DNA of 64,000 nt from Burkholderia sp. HI2500 (GTDB lineage: Bacteria > Pseudomonadota > Gammaproteobacteria > Burkholderiales > Burkholderiaceae), in contig NZ_NKFL01000006.1 in NCBI RefSeq assembly GCF_002223055.1, positions 1,860,001 to 1,924,000 on the forward strand, in the 5' to 3' direction. Below, piece after piece: positions 36,928-45,211 of the stretch. Positions within the stretch are counted from its first letter, which is position 1. The number at the start of each line of letters is the position of its first letter. The notes beneath the pieces are model-generated. The model saw nothing but the letters and a program-made list of their open reading frames with translations. It was not told the DNA's origin and made no database searches. A program made the position numbers and the translations under genes.

Positions 36928-37152
36928 TTGCGCCTCCGTTCGAGTCGGCGCGGCCGCGTGCGGAGCCGGGCCGATCAGGTATGTGGGGAACGATGCGCTT
37001 GCCGGGGCGCGCGCGTCGTGCTCTTCAATCTAGGCGCTCCCGTTCGCATCCCCCAATAGGCTTTTTCAATCCGGGCGATAGTGCTTGGCGGAGCGGGGCG
37101 CCGGCGGGCGGGCTCGGGGCTCGGTGCCCGGCATTCGCGCGTGCCGCGTGCG

Positions 37153-38421
37153 TCACGCGTCCGTCGCGCGCCTGAGCAGTAATTCGCGTTCGCGCTCGTT
37201 GCGCGTCAGTTCCGCCGCGCGGCGGAATTCGGCCTTCGCCTCGTCGGCGCGGCCCAGCTTCGCCAGCAGGTCGCCGCGCACGCTCGGCAGCCAGTGATAG
37301 CGCGCGAGCGCGGGATCGTCGCGCAGCGCGTCGACGAGTTCGAGCGCCGCAGCGGGCCCGAACGCCATCCCGACGGCCACCGCACGATTCAGCTCGACGA
37401 CGGGCGACGGTGCGACTTCGGCGAGCGCGTCATACAGCGCGACGATCTGCGCCCAGTCCGTATCCGATGCCCGCCGCGCACGCGCATGGCAGGCCGCCAG
37501 CGCGGCCTGCAGCGCATACGGCCCGCGTACGCCGCCGAGCTTCGTCGCGCGTTCGAGCGCCGCGAGGCCGCGCCGGATCAGCAGCGGATCCCAGCGGCTG
37601 CGATCCTGGTCAAGCAGCAGCACGGGCCGGCCCTGCGCGTCGGTACGCGCATGCATGCGCGACGCCTGCAACTCCATCAGCGCGACGAGCCCGAGCACCT
37701 CGCTCTCGTCCGGCGCCAGCCCGGCCAGCACGCGGCCGAGCCGCAACGCCTCGTCGCACAGCGCCGGGCGCGTCCAGTCGTCGCCCGAGGTCGCCGCATG
37801 GCCTTCGTTGAACACGAGATAGATCACCTCGAGCACCGACGCGAGCCGCGCGGGCCGCGCGTCGGCCGCCGGCACCTCGAACGGCACGTGCGCCGCCGCG
37901 AGCGTGCGCTTGGCGCGCACGATCCGCTGCGCGATCGTCGGCTCGGGCGTCAGGAACGCGCGCGCGATCTCGCCCGTCGTCAGCCCGCCGAGCAGCCGCA
38001 GCGTGAGTGCAACGCGCGCATCGGTCGACAGCACTGGATGGCACGACGTGAAGATCAGCCGCAGGAGGTCGTCGCCGATGTCATCGTCGCTCGCGTCGGC
38101 AAGCGCCTCCGCGATGTCGGGGACGACATGCGCCTCGAGCGCGTCCATCTCGTGACCGAGCTGGTCGCGCTTCGCCGCGTGGAGCGACTCCTGCCGGACA
38201 CGATCGAGTGCGCGACGCTTCACGGCCGTCATCAGCCATGCGGCCGGGTTGTCGGGCACGCCGTCGACGGGCCAGTGCTCGAGCGCCGCGACGAGCGTGT
38301 CCTGCGCCAGTTCCTCGGCCACGCCGACGTCGCGCACCACGCGCGCGGCGCGCGCGATGATCTTGGGCGCCTCGATCCGCCAGACCGCTTCGATCGCACG
38401 GTGAGTCGCCTCACGCGTCAC
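37153..38421 (-). CDS. ECF42-type sigma factor with C-terminal TPR-like extension
   Basis: The start is GTG 38419-38421, which overlaps the stop of the VOC gene (GTGA), giving 422 residues. Sigma region 2 (VVRDVGVAEELAQDTLVAALEHWP; NPAAWLMTAVKRRALDRVR) and region 4 (LRLLGGLTTGEIARAFLTPEPTIAQRIVRAKRTL) fill the first ~185 residues. A DUF6596/TPR-like tail of ~240 residues follows (EVIYLVFNEGH; NRAVAVGMAFGPAAALELVDAL). This layout is the ECF42 group, which has no anti-sigma factor but the C-terminal extension and is encoded with DGPF proteins, as here. Confidence 0.9.
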   Translation of the reverse strand: MTREATHRAIEAVWRIEAPKIIARAARVVRDVGVAEELAQDTLVAALEHWPVDGVPDNPAAWLMTAVKRRALDRVRQESLHAAKRDQLGHEMDALEAHVVPDIAEALADASDDDIGDDLLRLIFTSCHPVLSTDARVALTLRLLGGLTTGEIARAFLTPEPTIAQRIVRAKRTLAAAHVPFEVPAADARPARLASVLEVIYLVFNEGHAATSGDDWTRPALCDEALRLGRVLAGLAPDESEVLGLVALMELQASRMHARTDAQGRPVLLLDQDRSRWDPLLIRRGLAALERATKLGGVRGPYALQAALAACHARARRASDTDWAQIVALYDALAEVAPSPVVELNRAVAVGMAFGPAAALELVDALRDDPALARYHWLPSVRGDLLAKLGRADEAKAEFRRAAELTRNERERELLLRRATDA

Positions 38422-38834
38422 GACGCCTGCCCCTCGGCGGACGCGTCCAGCGGCATGGCCATCAGCTCCCATGCATGACCGTCCGGATCGTCGAACCCGT
38501 GGCCGTACATGTTCGGGTACTCGCGCGGCGCCTGCGGCGCAGACCCGCCGGCCGCCAGCGCCTTCGCGACGATCGCGTCGACCTCGGCGCGGCTGTCGCA
38601 CGACAGGCACGACAGGACCTGCACCTGCGTCGCCGGATCGATGATGGTTTTGCCGGTGAACGTCTGGAAGAACGGCCGCACGAGCAGCATCGCGAAGATC
38701 GTGTCGCTGATCTTGATGCAGGCGGCCTGGTCGTTGGTATAGGCCGGTACGACCTCGTAGCCGAGCGCCTGGTAGAACGCTTTCGAGCGCGGCAGGTCGG
38801 CCACGGGCAGGTTGATGAAAACCATCTTGTGCAT
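38418..38834 (-). CDS. VOC/PhnB-like (glyoxalase superfamily) protein
   Basis: The 138-residue protein has the paired beta-alpha-beta-beta-beta VOC fold. It opens MVFINLPVADLPRSKAFYQALGYEVVPAYT, continues with IFAMLLVRPFFQTF, and ends with GHGFDDPDGHAWELMAM, a common metal-ligand region. It has the length of PhnB/YaeR-type proteins. The four-base overlap with the sigma factor gene shows coupling; enzymatic activity is not known. Confidence 0.85.
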   Translation of the reverse strand: MHKMVFINLPVADLPRSKAFYQALGYEVVPAYTNDQAACIKISDTIFAMLLVRPFFQTFTGKTIIDPATQVQVLSCLSCDSRAEVDAIVAKALAAGGSAPQAPREYPNMYGHGFDDPDGHAWELMAMPLDASAEGQAS

Positions 38835-38875
38835 GTCGGGTACTCCCGGTGAGGTTGGATTCAGGCGGCAATCAA

Positions 38876-39295
38876 TCAGGCGCTGGTGCGGCCGACGTGG
38901 AGTTCGCGGAACCGCTCGACCGCATCGCTCGGCGTGAGGTCGTCGAGCTCGAACAGCGGCCGCACCTCGATCTCGCAATCCATCTCGGCGCCGAACGGCG
39001 CGGGGAACCGGCGCGTCCATTCGAGCGCTTCGTCGCGCGAACGCACCTGGATCAGCGTATAGCCGGCAATCAGTTCCTTCGTTTCGGCGAACGGGCCGTC
39101 GACCACGGTGGCCTTGCCGCCCGTGTAGCGCACGCGCCAGCCACGCGCGCTCGGCCGCAGCCCGTTCGCGTCGAGCAGCACGCCGGCCCTGGCCAGTTCC
39201 TCGTGATAGACGGTCATGGCCTCGACCAGCCGGTTGTCCGGCAACGCATCGGATTCGCTGACGGCGTTCGCCCGGATCATGATCATGAATCGCAT
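38876..39295 (-). CDS. YCII-related DGPF-domain protein
   Basis: The 139-residue protein contains the hallmark DGPF motif in VVDGPFAETKELIAGYTLIQV, with a central LARAGVLLDANGLRPSARG segment. DGPF proteins are small dimeric YCII-fold proteins of unclear function that are controlled by ECF42 sigma factors in several actinobacteria and proteobacteria. It lies 41 bp upstream of the VOC gene in the same operon. Confidence 0.9.
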   Translation of the reverse strand: MRFMIMIRANAVSESDALPDNRLVEAMTVYHEELARAGVLLDANGLRPSARGWRVRYTGGKATVVDGPFAETKELIAGYTLIQVRSRDEALEWTRRFPAPFGAEMDCEIEVRPLFELDDLTPSDAVERFRELHVGRTSA

Positions 39296-39420
39296 CGTTC
39301 ACTCCTTGTCGTCGGTGGAAGGCAGCGCCCATTCATCGGCGCCTTATCCGGACGACGGCCGGAAGACGGCCGGATCGACATATTCCGCGACATATCAGGG
39401 TAAATACCGAGTCGCGACCT

Positions 39421-39774
39421 TCACAGGAAGCACGGACCGACCGCCCGCACCTCGACCGTGCACCATTGCGCGGCCGGGCACTGGCGCGCGATCTCGATCG
39501 CTTCTTCGCGGGTGTCGACGTCGACAATGAAGAAGCCGCCGACCATCTCCTTCGCCTCCGCGAACGGGCCGTCGACCAGGCGCGTCTCGCCGTCACGCAC
39601 CTGCACGCGCGTCGCGTGCTCGGAGCGCTCCAGCGACTCGACGCCGCGCAGCACGCCGCGCGCCTTCAGCGTCTCGGCGAAATCGACCATCCGCGCGTAC
39701 AGCGCCTGACCTTCGTCAAGCGTACGTTCGGCGCGCTGCTCGGTCGGCTCGACTATCAACAGCATGTAAGACAT
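39421..39774 (-). CDS. second YCII-related DGPF-domain protein
   Basis: The 117-residue protein also carries the DGPF motif in RLVDGPFAEAKEMVGGFFIVDV. It has the typical opening MSYMLLIVEPTEQRAERT and a C-terminal CTVEVRAVGPCF. It is a paralogue of the next gene (38876-39295), separated by 125 bp. The first gene of the ECF42 operon, it probably marks the operon promoter upstream. Confidence 0.9.
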   Translation of the reverse strand: MSYMLLIVEPTEQRAERTLDEGQALYARMVDFAETLKARGVLRGVESLERSEHATRVQVRDGETRLVDGPFAEAKEMVGGFFIVDVDTREEAIEIARQCPAAQWCTVEVRAVGPCFL

Positions 39775-39978
39775 GGATGACTCCTGTGGGAACGGGGCGC
39801 GGCAGGGCTCGCCGCGCGATCGGGATGCGCCGGCCGATGCAAAAGCGTAACAGCCGCCGTGCGGCTTGCATCGTCGGCCGATCGGCAACTGGCCGGACGG
39901 CCATTTCGGCCGCTTCCTGACATTTTGCCGTCAAGATGCCTTCCCGAACCGTCGGATTGTCTTCCTGTGGACCGCCCC

Positions 39979-41835
39979 ATGTCACGCCTGCTTGTGCCGC
40001 TAGCCGTTGCACCGTTCATCACCCTCGCCGCCCTCCCTGCCCGGCCGGCCTTGGCCGCGCCGCCGGTCAGCGCCCGCTGCGGCGGCGCAACCACGCCGAT
40101 TGCCGACCTTCGCGGCGCCGGCGGCCCGTCGCCGCTGGCCGGGCAAACGACCTCGATCGAAGCGGTCGTCACCGCGGCGTTCGGCGGCGCCAATGGCCTC
40201 GGCGGCTTCTTCGTCCAGCAGGCCGACGCGCAGCGACGGCACCGGCCGGGCGTCTCCGAAGGCGTGTTCGTGTACGCGCCGAACGCGCGCGCGCAGGCCG
40301 GCGATCGCGTACATCTCACGGGCCGCGTCGACGAGCGTTACGGCCGGACGCAATTCACGCTGTCGGGCGGCGTGACCGTCTGCGCCCGCGGGCAAACGGT
40401 CACGCCTGCCACGCTCACGCTGCCCGTCGCCACCCCGGCGGTGCTGGCCGCGCTGGAAGGCATGCGGGTGCGCCTGCCGCAAACGCTGACGGTCAGCGAT
40501 ACCCACGAACTCGGCCGCTACGGCAGCGTCGTCCTCAGCCACGGCCGGCTGCGCATCCCGACCCACGTCGCTCCGCCAGCCGAGGCCGCCGCGATCGCGA
40601 CCGCCAACGCACGCAACCGCATCGTGCTCGACGACGGCTCGACCCGCCGCGATCCCGCGACCGTGCGCTATCCGCCGCCCGCGCTGAGCGCCGCCAACAC
40701 GCTGCGCGCGGGCTACACGGTACGCGGCGTCGAAGGCGTGCTCGAACTGCGCTACGGCGCATGGCGGCTGCAACCGGTTGCCGGCGCGGCGCCGGTGTTC
40801 GATGCCGCCACGAACCCGCGTACCGAGGCGCCGGCCCGGCACCCGGATGCCGACGTGCGCATCGTGTCGTTCAACGTATTCAACTATTTCAACGGCGACG
40901 GGCGTGGCGGCGGTTTCGATGCCCCGGCCAACCGCGGTGCGAAAACGCCCGCCGCGTTCGCGCGGCAGGAGGCGAAGATCGTCGCGGCGTTGCGCGCGCT
41001 GCGTGCCGACGTGATCGGGCTGATGGAAATCGCGAACAACGGCCACGGTGAAACGAGCGCCGTACGCCGTCTCGCCGCGCAACTGGGCGACGGCTGGCGC
41101 GCGGTCGAGCCCGGCACCGCGCGTCTCGGCCGCGATGCGATCGCAGTCGCGCTGCTGTACGACAGCCGCACGGTCGAGCCGGCCGGGCGCGCCGCGACCG
41201 TCGCACTCGGCGGCCGGCACCGCCCGCCGCTCGCGCAGACATTCCGGCGCATCGGCGGCGCGCGCGCCTTCACGGTCGCGGTCAATCACCTGAAATCGAA
41301 GAACTGCCCGAACGCGACCGGCGCCGATCGTGACCAGTCGGACGGCCAGGGCTGCTGGAATGCGGCGCGCACGCAAGCCGCCGCGCGCATCGCCGACTGG
41401 CTCGCCACGTCGCCGACCGGCACCAGGGCCGATGGCGTCCTGCTGATCGGCGACCTGAACAGCTACGCGAAGGAAGACCCGGTGCGCGCGCTCGAATCGC
41501 GCGGCTACGCGAACCTGGTGGCCCGCTTCGTCGGCGATGCTGCGTACAGCTACGTATTTCGCGGCGAAGCGGGCAGCCTCGACCACGCACTGGCCACGCC
41601 GGCGCTCGCCGCGCGCGTGAGGGCCGTGCACGTCTGGCACATCAATGCCGACGAGCCGGTCGCGCTGCAACCGTTGCCTGATTACAAAACGGCCGCGCAA
41701 CGGTCGATTTATTACGCACCCGACACATACCGGTCATCGGATCACGATCCCGTCGTGATCGACGTCGCGCTTGGCGATGGCGGCACGTCAGCAGCCCCGG
41801 GCACGAACCATGCTCCTCGACCAACGGTCGATTAG
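39979..41835 (+). CDS. secreted ExeM/NucH-type endonuclease
   Basis: The 618-residue protein has an N-terminal signal peptide (MSRLLVPLAVAPFITLAALPARPALA) and an N-terminal OB-fold/nuclease-associated region with QTTSIEAVVTAAFGG, VFVYAPNARAQAGDRVHLTGRV. A C-terminal endonuclease/exonuclease/phosphatase domain follows: VRIVSFNVFNYFNGDG, ADVIGLMEIANNG, LLIGDLNSYAKEDP and YRSSDHDPVVIDV carry the Asn, Glu, Asp/Asn and His residues of the active site. Such extracellular nucleases degrade eDNA in biofilms or provide phosphate. The chosen ATG starts the signal peptide. Confidence 0.9.
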   Translation: MSRLLVPLAVAPFITLAALPARPALAAPPVSARCGGATTPIADLRGAGGPSPLAGQTTSIEAVVTAAFGGANGLGGFFVQQADAQRRHRPGVSEGVFVYAPNARAQAGDRVHLTGRVDERYGRTQFTLSGGVTVCARGQTVTPATLTLPVATPAVLAALEGMRVRLPQTLTVSDTHELGRYGSVVLSHGRLRIPTHVAPPAEAAAIATANARNRIVLDDGSTRRDPATVRYPPPALSAANTLRAGYTVRGVEGVLELRYGAWRLQPVAGAAPVFDAATNPRTEAPARHPDADVRIVSFNVFNYFNGDGRGGGFDAPANRGAKTPAAFARQEAKIVAALRALRADVIGLMEIANNGHGETSAVRRLAAQLGDGWRAVEPGTARLGRDAIAVALLYDSRTVEPAGRAATVALGGRHRPPLAQTFRRIGGARAFTVAVNHLKSKNCPNATGADRDQSDGQGCWNAARTQAAARIADWLATSPTGTRADGVLLIGDLNSYAKEDPVRALESRGYANLVARFVGDAAYSYVFRGEAGSLDHALATPALAARVRAVHVWHINADEPVALQPLPDYKTAAQRSIYYAPDTYRSSDHDPVVIDVALGDGGTSAAPGTNHAPRPTVD

Positions 41836-42120
41836 TGCATTTGCATCAGCACAAGGCCTGCAACGGCACTATTTACCTGATGGCCCTGGTGACGCGATAT
41901 TTACCGGACCTTCACTGCGTACCGCAGCCCGATACGCCGCTTCGCCCGGAATGCGAATTTTTTTCAATCGCCTCGCCGCCCCGTGCGGCGGGGCTTCGCG
42001 GCAATCCTGCCGACGAATTGAAAATTTGTCTCGAAACAAAATCGGGCCAAGTGAATCACACAGGTTGCTGGGATTCGTCTTATCTTCAAATTTGCCTTGA
42101 ATCGAAGGAGGATAAACACC

Positions 42121-42507
42121 ATGGCGCTCACCGACTCGATCGAACACAAGCTGGACCGCGGCCTGTCCGACATCCGTCGCACGGGCCGGCGCGTGGGACG
42201 CACGACGCGCTCGGCCGCCCGCGACCTGCATGACGACGTCACCGACGATCTGCGCGGGCTGGTCGACGAACTGGAAGATCTGCTGAAAAACGACGGCGAC
42301 GGCGATATCGCCGCGCTGCGCAAGCGCGTGCAATCCAAGCTGGATGAAGCGCGCGGCGCACTCGACCATGCGTCGGGCAGCGCGGCCGCCCGGCTGCGCG
42401 ATTCGGCCGAACGCGTGTCGCAGGTCGTGCAAGACAACCCGTGGCAAACCGCCGGCGTCGTCGCCGGCCTCGCGTTCGTTGCGGGCCTGCTCCTTGCCCG
42501 CCGTTGA
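42121..42507 (+). CDS. DUF883 (YqjD/ElaB-like) tail-anchored protein
   Basis: The 128-residue protein is largely helical and Lys/Arg/Asp-rich, with a C-terminal helix DNPWQTAGVVAGLAFVAGLLLARR. That is the DUF883/ElaB-YqjD pattern of inner-membrane-anchored proteins that associate with stalled or stationary-phase ribosomes in E. coli. A strong GGAGG ribosome binding site is nine bases upstream. The next gene encodes the YSC84 lipoprotein 64 bp away; both are stress-type envelope proteins and may be co-expressed. Confidence 0.88.
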   Translation: MALTDSIEHKLDRGLSDIRRTGRRVGRTTRSAARDLHDDVTDDLRGLVDELEDLLKNDGDGDIAALRKRVQSKLDEARGALDHASGSAAARLRDSAERVSQVVQDNPWQTAGVVAGLAFVAGLLLARR

Positions 42508-42571
42508 GCGGAGCCGGCCGCCACGCGCCCGCCCCGTCCGTCCTCAATCAGACAAACGAAGGAGAAACGCC

Positions 42572-43156
42572 ATGCAGAAGACCTTTGCCATGAAAGCCGC
42601 CGCCGCCGTCCTGCTCGGCAGCCTCGCGCTCGCCGGTTGCACGACCACTCCGGACAAACCGGAAGGTGCCGCAGCCAGTGCGTCGAAGCGCCAGTCGATC
42701 GACGCCAGCGTCAACGCGACGCTGTCGCGCCTCTATTCGACGGTGCCGGGTTCGCGTGAACTCGTCGCGAAATCGCGCGGCGTGCTCGTGTTCCCGAACG
42801 TGCTGCAGGCCGGCTTCATCGTCGGCGGCCAGTCCGGCAACGGCGCGCTGCGCGTCGGCGGCAGCACGGTCGGCTACTACAACACGTCGTCGCTGTCGGT
42901 CGGCCTGCAGGCCGGCGCGCAGTCGAAGGCGATCGTGTTCCTGTTCATGACGCAGGATGCGCTCGACTCGTTCCGCAAGTCCGAAGGCTGGGCCGCGGGC
43001 GCCGACGCGTCGGTCGCGGTCGTGAAGGTCGGCGCGAATGGCGCGGTCGACTCCAACACCGCCACCGCCCCGGTCGAGGTGCTGGTCCTGACCAACGCGG
43101 GCCTGATGGGCGACCTGTCGGTGAACGGCACCAAGGTCACGAAGCTCAACATCTGA
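42572..43156 (+). CDS. YSC84-domain lipoprotein
   Basis: The 194-residue protein has a lipoprotein signal with lipobox LAGC (Cys near residue 23). Its Ysc84/SYLF-type domain carries SRGVLVFPNVLQAGFIVGGQSGNGALRVGG, SLSVGLQAGAQSKAIVFLFM and VEVLVLTNAGLMGDLSVNGTKVTKLNI. The SYLF domain binds lipid; the bacterial role is unknown. The AAGGAG ribosome binding site is well placed. Confidence 0.9.
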   Translation: MQKTFAMKAAAAVLLGSLALAGCTTTPDKPEGAAASASKRQSIDASVNATLSRLYSTVPGSRELVAKSRGVLVFPNVLQAGFIVGGQSGNGALRVGGSTVGYYNTSSLSVGLQAGAQSKAIVFLFMTQDALDSFRKSEGWAAGADASVAVVKVGANGAVDSNTATAPVEVLVLTNAGLMGDLSVNGTKVTKLNI

Positions 43157-43198
43157 CGATGCGGCACGCGGCGTCGCGCCGCGTTTGCTTCCCGGCAG

Positions 43199-43224
43199 CG
43201 CCGCGGCCCCGGCCGCGGCGTTTT
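43199..43224 (+). terminator. intrinsic terminator after the YSC84 gene
   Basis: CGCCGCGGCC pairs with GGCCGCGGCG around a very short CC turn and is followed by TTTT (43221-43224). A second hairpin (ACGCGGCG-TCG-CGCCGCGT, 43166-43184) precedes it. Confidence 0.7.
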
Positions 43225-43392
43225 CGCATGGGCCGCGCGCAGCGGCTATGATGGCGGCGCCTTTGCGGGCATACTCCGCTTCGGGCCGCCCTGCGTCGCA
43301 TTTCGCCGCGAACCCGTGACGATCGAGAACCGATCGCGCGCGGGGCAACGAGATTCAATCAAACCACGCATCAATCTGCGCGAACGTCATCC

Positions 43393-44445
43393 ATGGAAAG
43401 CGGACACGACCACCAAAAATTCTTCTATTTCCTGCTGGCCGCGGTCACCGTCGGACTCTGCTGGATCCTCGCGCCGTTTTCCGGAGCCGTGTTCTGGGGC
43501 ACCATTCTCGCGATCCTGTTCCAGCCCGTGCAGCGCTGGCTCGCCGCACGCTTCGGCAAGCGGCGCAACCTGGCCGCGCTCGTGACGCTGTCGCTGATCG
43601 TCCTGATCGTGATCCTCCCGCTCGTGTTCGTCGCCGCGACGCTCGTGCAGGAAATCGCGTACGTGTACCAGGAGCTGAAGGACGCCCAGCCGAACTATTC
43701 GCAGTATTTCCACGACATCATTCACGCGCTGCCGACGTCGATCCAGAACCTGCTGCAGAAATACGGGCTGACCAACATCCCGGGCATCCAGAAGAAGCTG
43801 ACCGACGGCGCCGCGCAAATCAGCCAGTTCGCGGCCACCCAGGCGCTCAGCATCGGCCAGAACACGTTCCAGTTCGTCGTGAGCTTCGGCGTGATGCTGT
43901 ACATGGTGTTCTTCCTGCTGCGCGACGGCGGCGAGATCGGCCGCCGCGTGCGCCGCGCGCTGCCGCTCGACGAGGAGCACAAGAACCTGCTGCTCGCGAA
44001 GTTCACGACCGTCGTGCGCGCAACGGTCAAGGGCAACATCGCGGTCGCGCTCGTGCAGGGCGCGCTCGGCGGCCTGATCTTCTGGATCCTCGGGATCGAG
44101 GGCGTCGTGCTGTGGGGCGCGCTGATGGCGTTCCTGTCGCTGCTGCCCGCGATCGGTGCGAGCCTCGTCTGGGTGCCGGCCGCGCTCTACTTCCTGATGA
44201 TCGGCGCGGTCTGGAAGTGCGTGATCCTCGTCGCATTCTGCGTGGGCGTGATCGGCCTCGTCGACAACCTGCTGCGCCCGATCCTCGTCGGCAAGGACAC
44301 GAAGATGCCCGACTGGGTCGTGCTGATCTCGACGCTCGGCGGGATGGCGCTGTTCGGCATCAACGGCTTCGTGATCGGGCCGCTCGTCGCCGCGCTGTTC
44401 ATGGCGAGCTGGGACATCTACGCACGATCCGAACAGGGCGAATGA
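43393..44445 (+). CDS. AI-2E family (UPF0118/PerM-like) transporter
   Basis: The 350-residue inner-membrane protein has about eight hydrophobic segments: FFYFLLAAVTVGLCWILAPF, AALVTLSLIVLIVILPLVFVA, FVVSFGVMLYMVFFLLRDGG, and later helices. The conserved block DNLLRPILVGKDTKMPDWVVLISTLGGMALFGINGFVIGPLVAALF is the AI-2E family signature. Members export diverse small molecules or Na+/H+; AI-2 transport is shown only for TqsA. No quorum genes are near. The start ATG has a weak site. Confidence 0.9.
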   Translation: MESGHDHQKFFYFLLAAVTVGLCWILAPFSGAVFWGTILAILFQPVQRWLAARFGKRRNLAALVTLSLIVLIVILPLVFVAATLVQEIAYVYQELKDAQPNYSQYFHDIIHALPTSIQNLLQKYGLTNIPGIQKKLTDGAAQISQFAATQALSIGQNTFQFVVSFGVMLYMVFFLLRDGGEIGRRVRRALPLDEEHKNLLLAKFTTVVRATVKGNIAVALVQGALGGLIFWILGIEGVVLWGALMAFLSLLPAIGASLVWVPAALYFLMIGAVWKCVILVAFCVGVIGLVDNLLRPILVGKDTKMPDWVVLISTLGGMALFGINGFVIGPLVAALFMASWDIYARSEQGE

Positions 44446-44488
44446 CGCATCGCGTGGCCGCGTGCCACGCACCTGCCGGCACGCGCCG

Positions 44489-45004
44489 TCATGGATGGCG
44501 AATGCGGATCACGACGGGCGCCTCGGCGCCCGTTGCTTCATCCGCCGCCAGCGACATCACGCCGCCATACGGACCGACGCGATACGTGCGGCCCGATACC
44601 AGCGGCACGCTTCGATCGCCGTGCGCATCGCGCCACGTTGCCCGCACGCGCGAAGCGACATCGGGCGAGAACGGCGCACCGTCGGGCCCGACCAGCGCCA
44701 CCTGGGCGCCCGGCAACCGCCGGCCATGGGCATCGAATCGCAGTGTTGCCGCCGCCCCGCCGCTCGCCACCTCCCGTCCTTCGACCACCACGCCCGCCGG
44801 TGCGTCGAGCGTCACGTCGTAGAGATCGACGAGCGCGCCCGTGAACCGTACGATGCCATCCGACGCGGCATGCCCGGCCGCCACCGCATTCGACATCGCG
44901 AACGCCACGCCAAGCCCGATTGCGATCTGCCGCACGGCACCGGCGCACCGCACCGTTCGATTGCGCATCGCCACCGATGCCGCCCGCTTCGCGTCGTTTC
45001 GCAT
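44489..45004 (-). CDS. small exported protein of unknown function
   Basis: The 171-residue protein has an N-terminal basic region and hydrophobic helix (RQIAIGLGVAFAMSNAVAAGHA), a likely signal peptide. The mature part begins GIVRFTGALVDLYDVTLDAP, reminiscent of fimbrial subunits, and has a beta-rich body with repeated short strands (GGAAATLRFDAHGRRLPGAQVALVG; YRVGPYGGVMSLAADE). No known family is recognised with certainty; a pilin-like or adhesin role is possible. GGAGAGGG precedes the ATG. A terminator-like hairpin sits in its leader. Confidence 0.7.
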   Translation of the reverse strand: MRNDAKRAASVAMRNRTVRCAGAVRQIAIGLGVAFAMSNAVAAGHAASDGIVRFTGALVDLYDVTLDAPAGVVVEGREVASGGAAATLRFDAHGRRLPGAQVALVGPDGAPFSPDVASRVRATWRDAHGDRSVPLVSGRTYRVGPYGGVMSLAADEATGAEAPVVIRIRHP

Positions 45005-45029
45005 GTTCCCTCTCCTCTGCCGTGACCAG

Positions 45030-45065
45030 AAAAAAAAGGCGGCGTGACGCGTCGGTCACGCCGCC
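45030..45065 (-). terminator. intrinsic terminator in the leader of the exported-protein gene
   Basis: An 11-bp perfect stem (GGCGGCGTGAC / GTCACGCCGCC) with a 6-base loop is followed on the minus strand by eight U. It lies only ~26 bases before the start codon of the exported protein and ~147 bases after the MDR oxidoreductase stop. It either ends that operon or attenuates a promoter upstream of it. Confidence 0.8.
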
Positions 45066-45081
45066 TGTCTGCTGGCAATCA

Positions 45082-45125
45082 CTTTAGGGAGAGACGTCCG
45101 GACAAGATATGGGACTAGTCCGAAA
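45082..45125. promoter_or_regulatory. palindromic operator-like elements upstream of the exported-protein gene
   Basis: The 10-bp palindrome GGACTAGTCC (45112-45121) and the 8-bp palindrome GTCCGGAC (45096-45103) lie within 26 bp in a TTTAG...CTAAAG context. The density of dyads suggests a regulated promoter for the leftward gene, upstream of the terminator-like hairpin. Confidence 0.5.
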
Positions 45126-45211
45126 CTAAAGCCCGGCCGTTCGAACGCAGCGCGTTCGGCACCCGCTCGCGGCAGCGTACGAACGGCATCGCACGCTGCA
45201 TCGCGGGCCGG

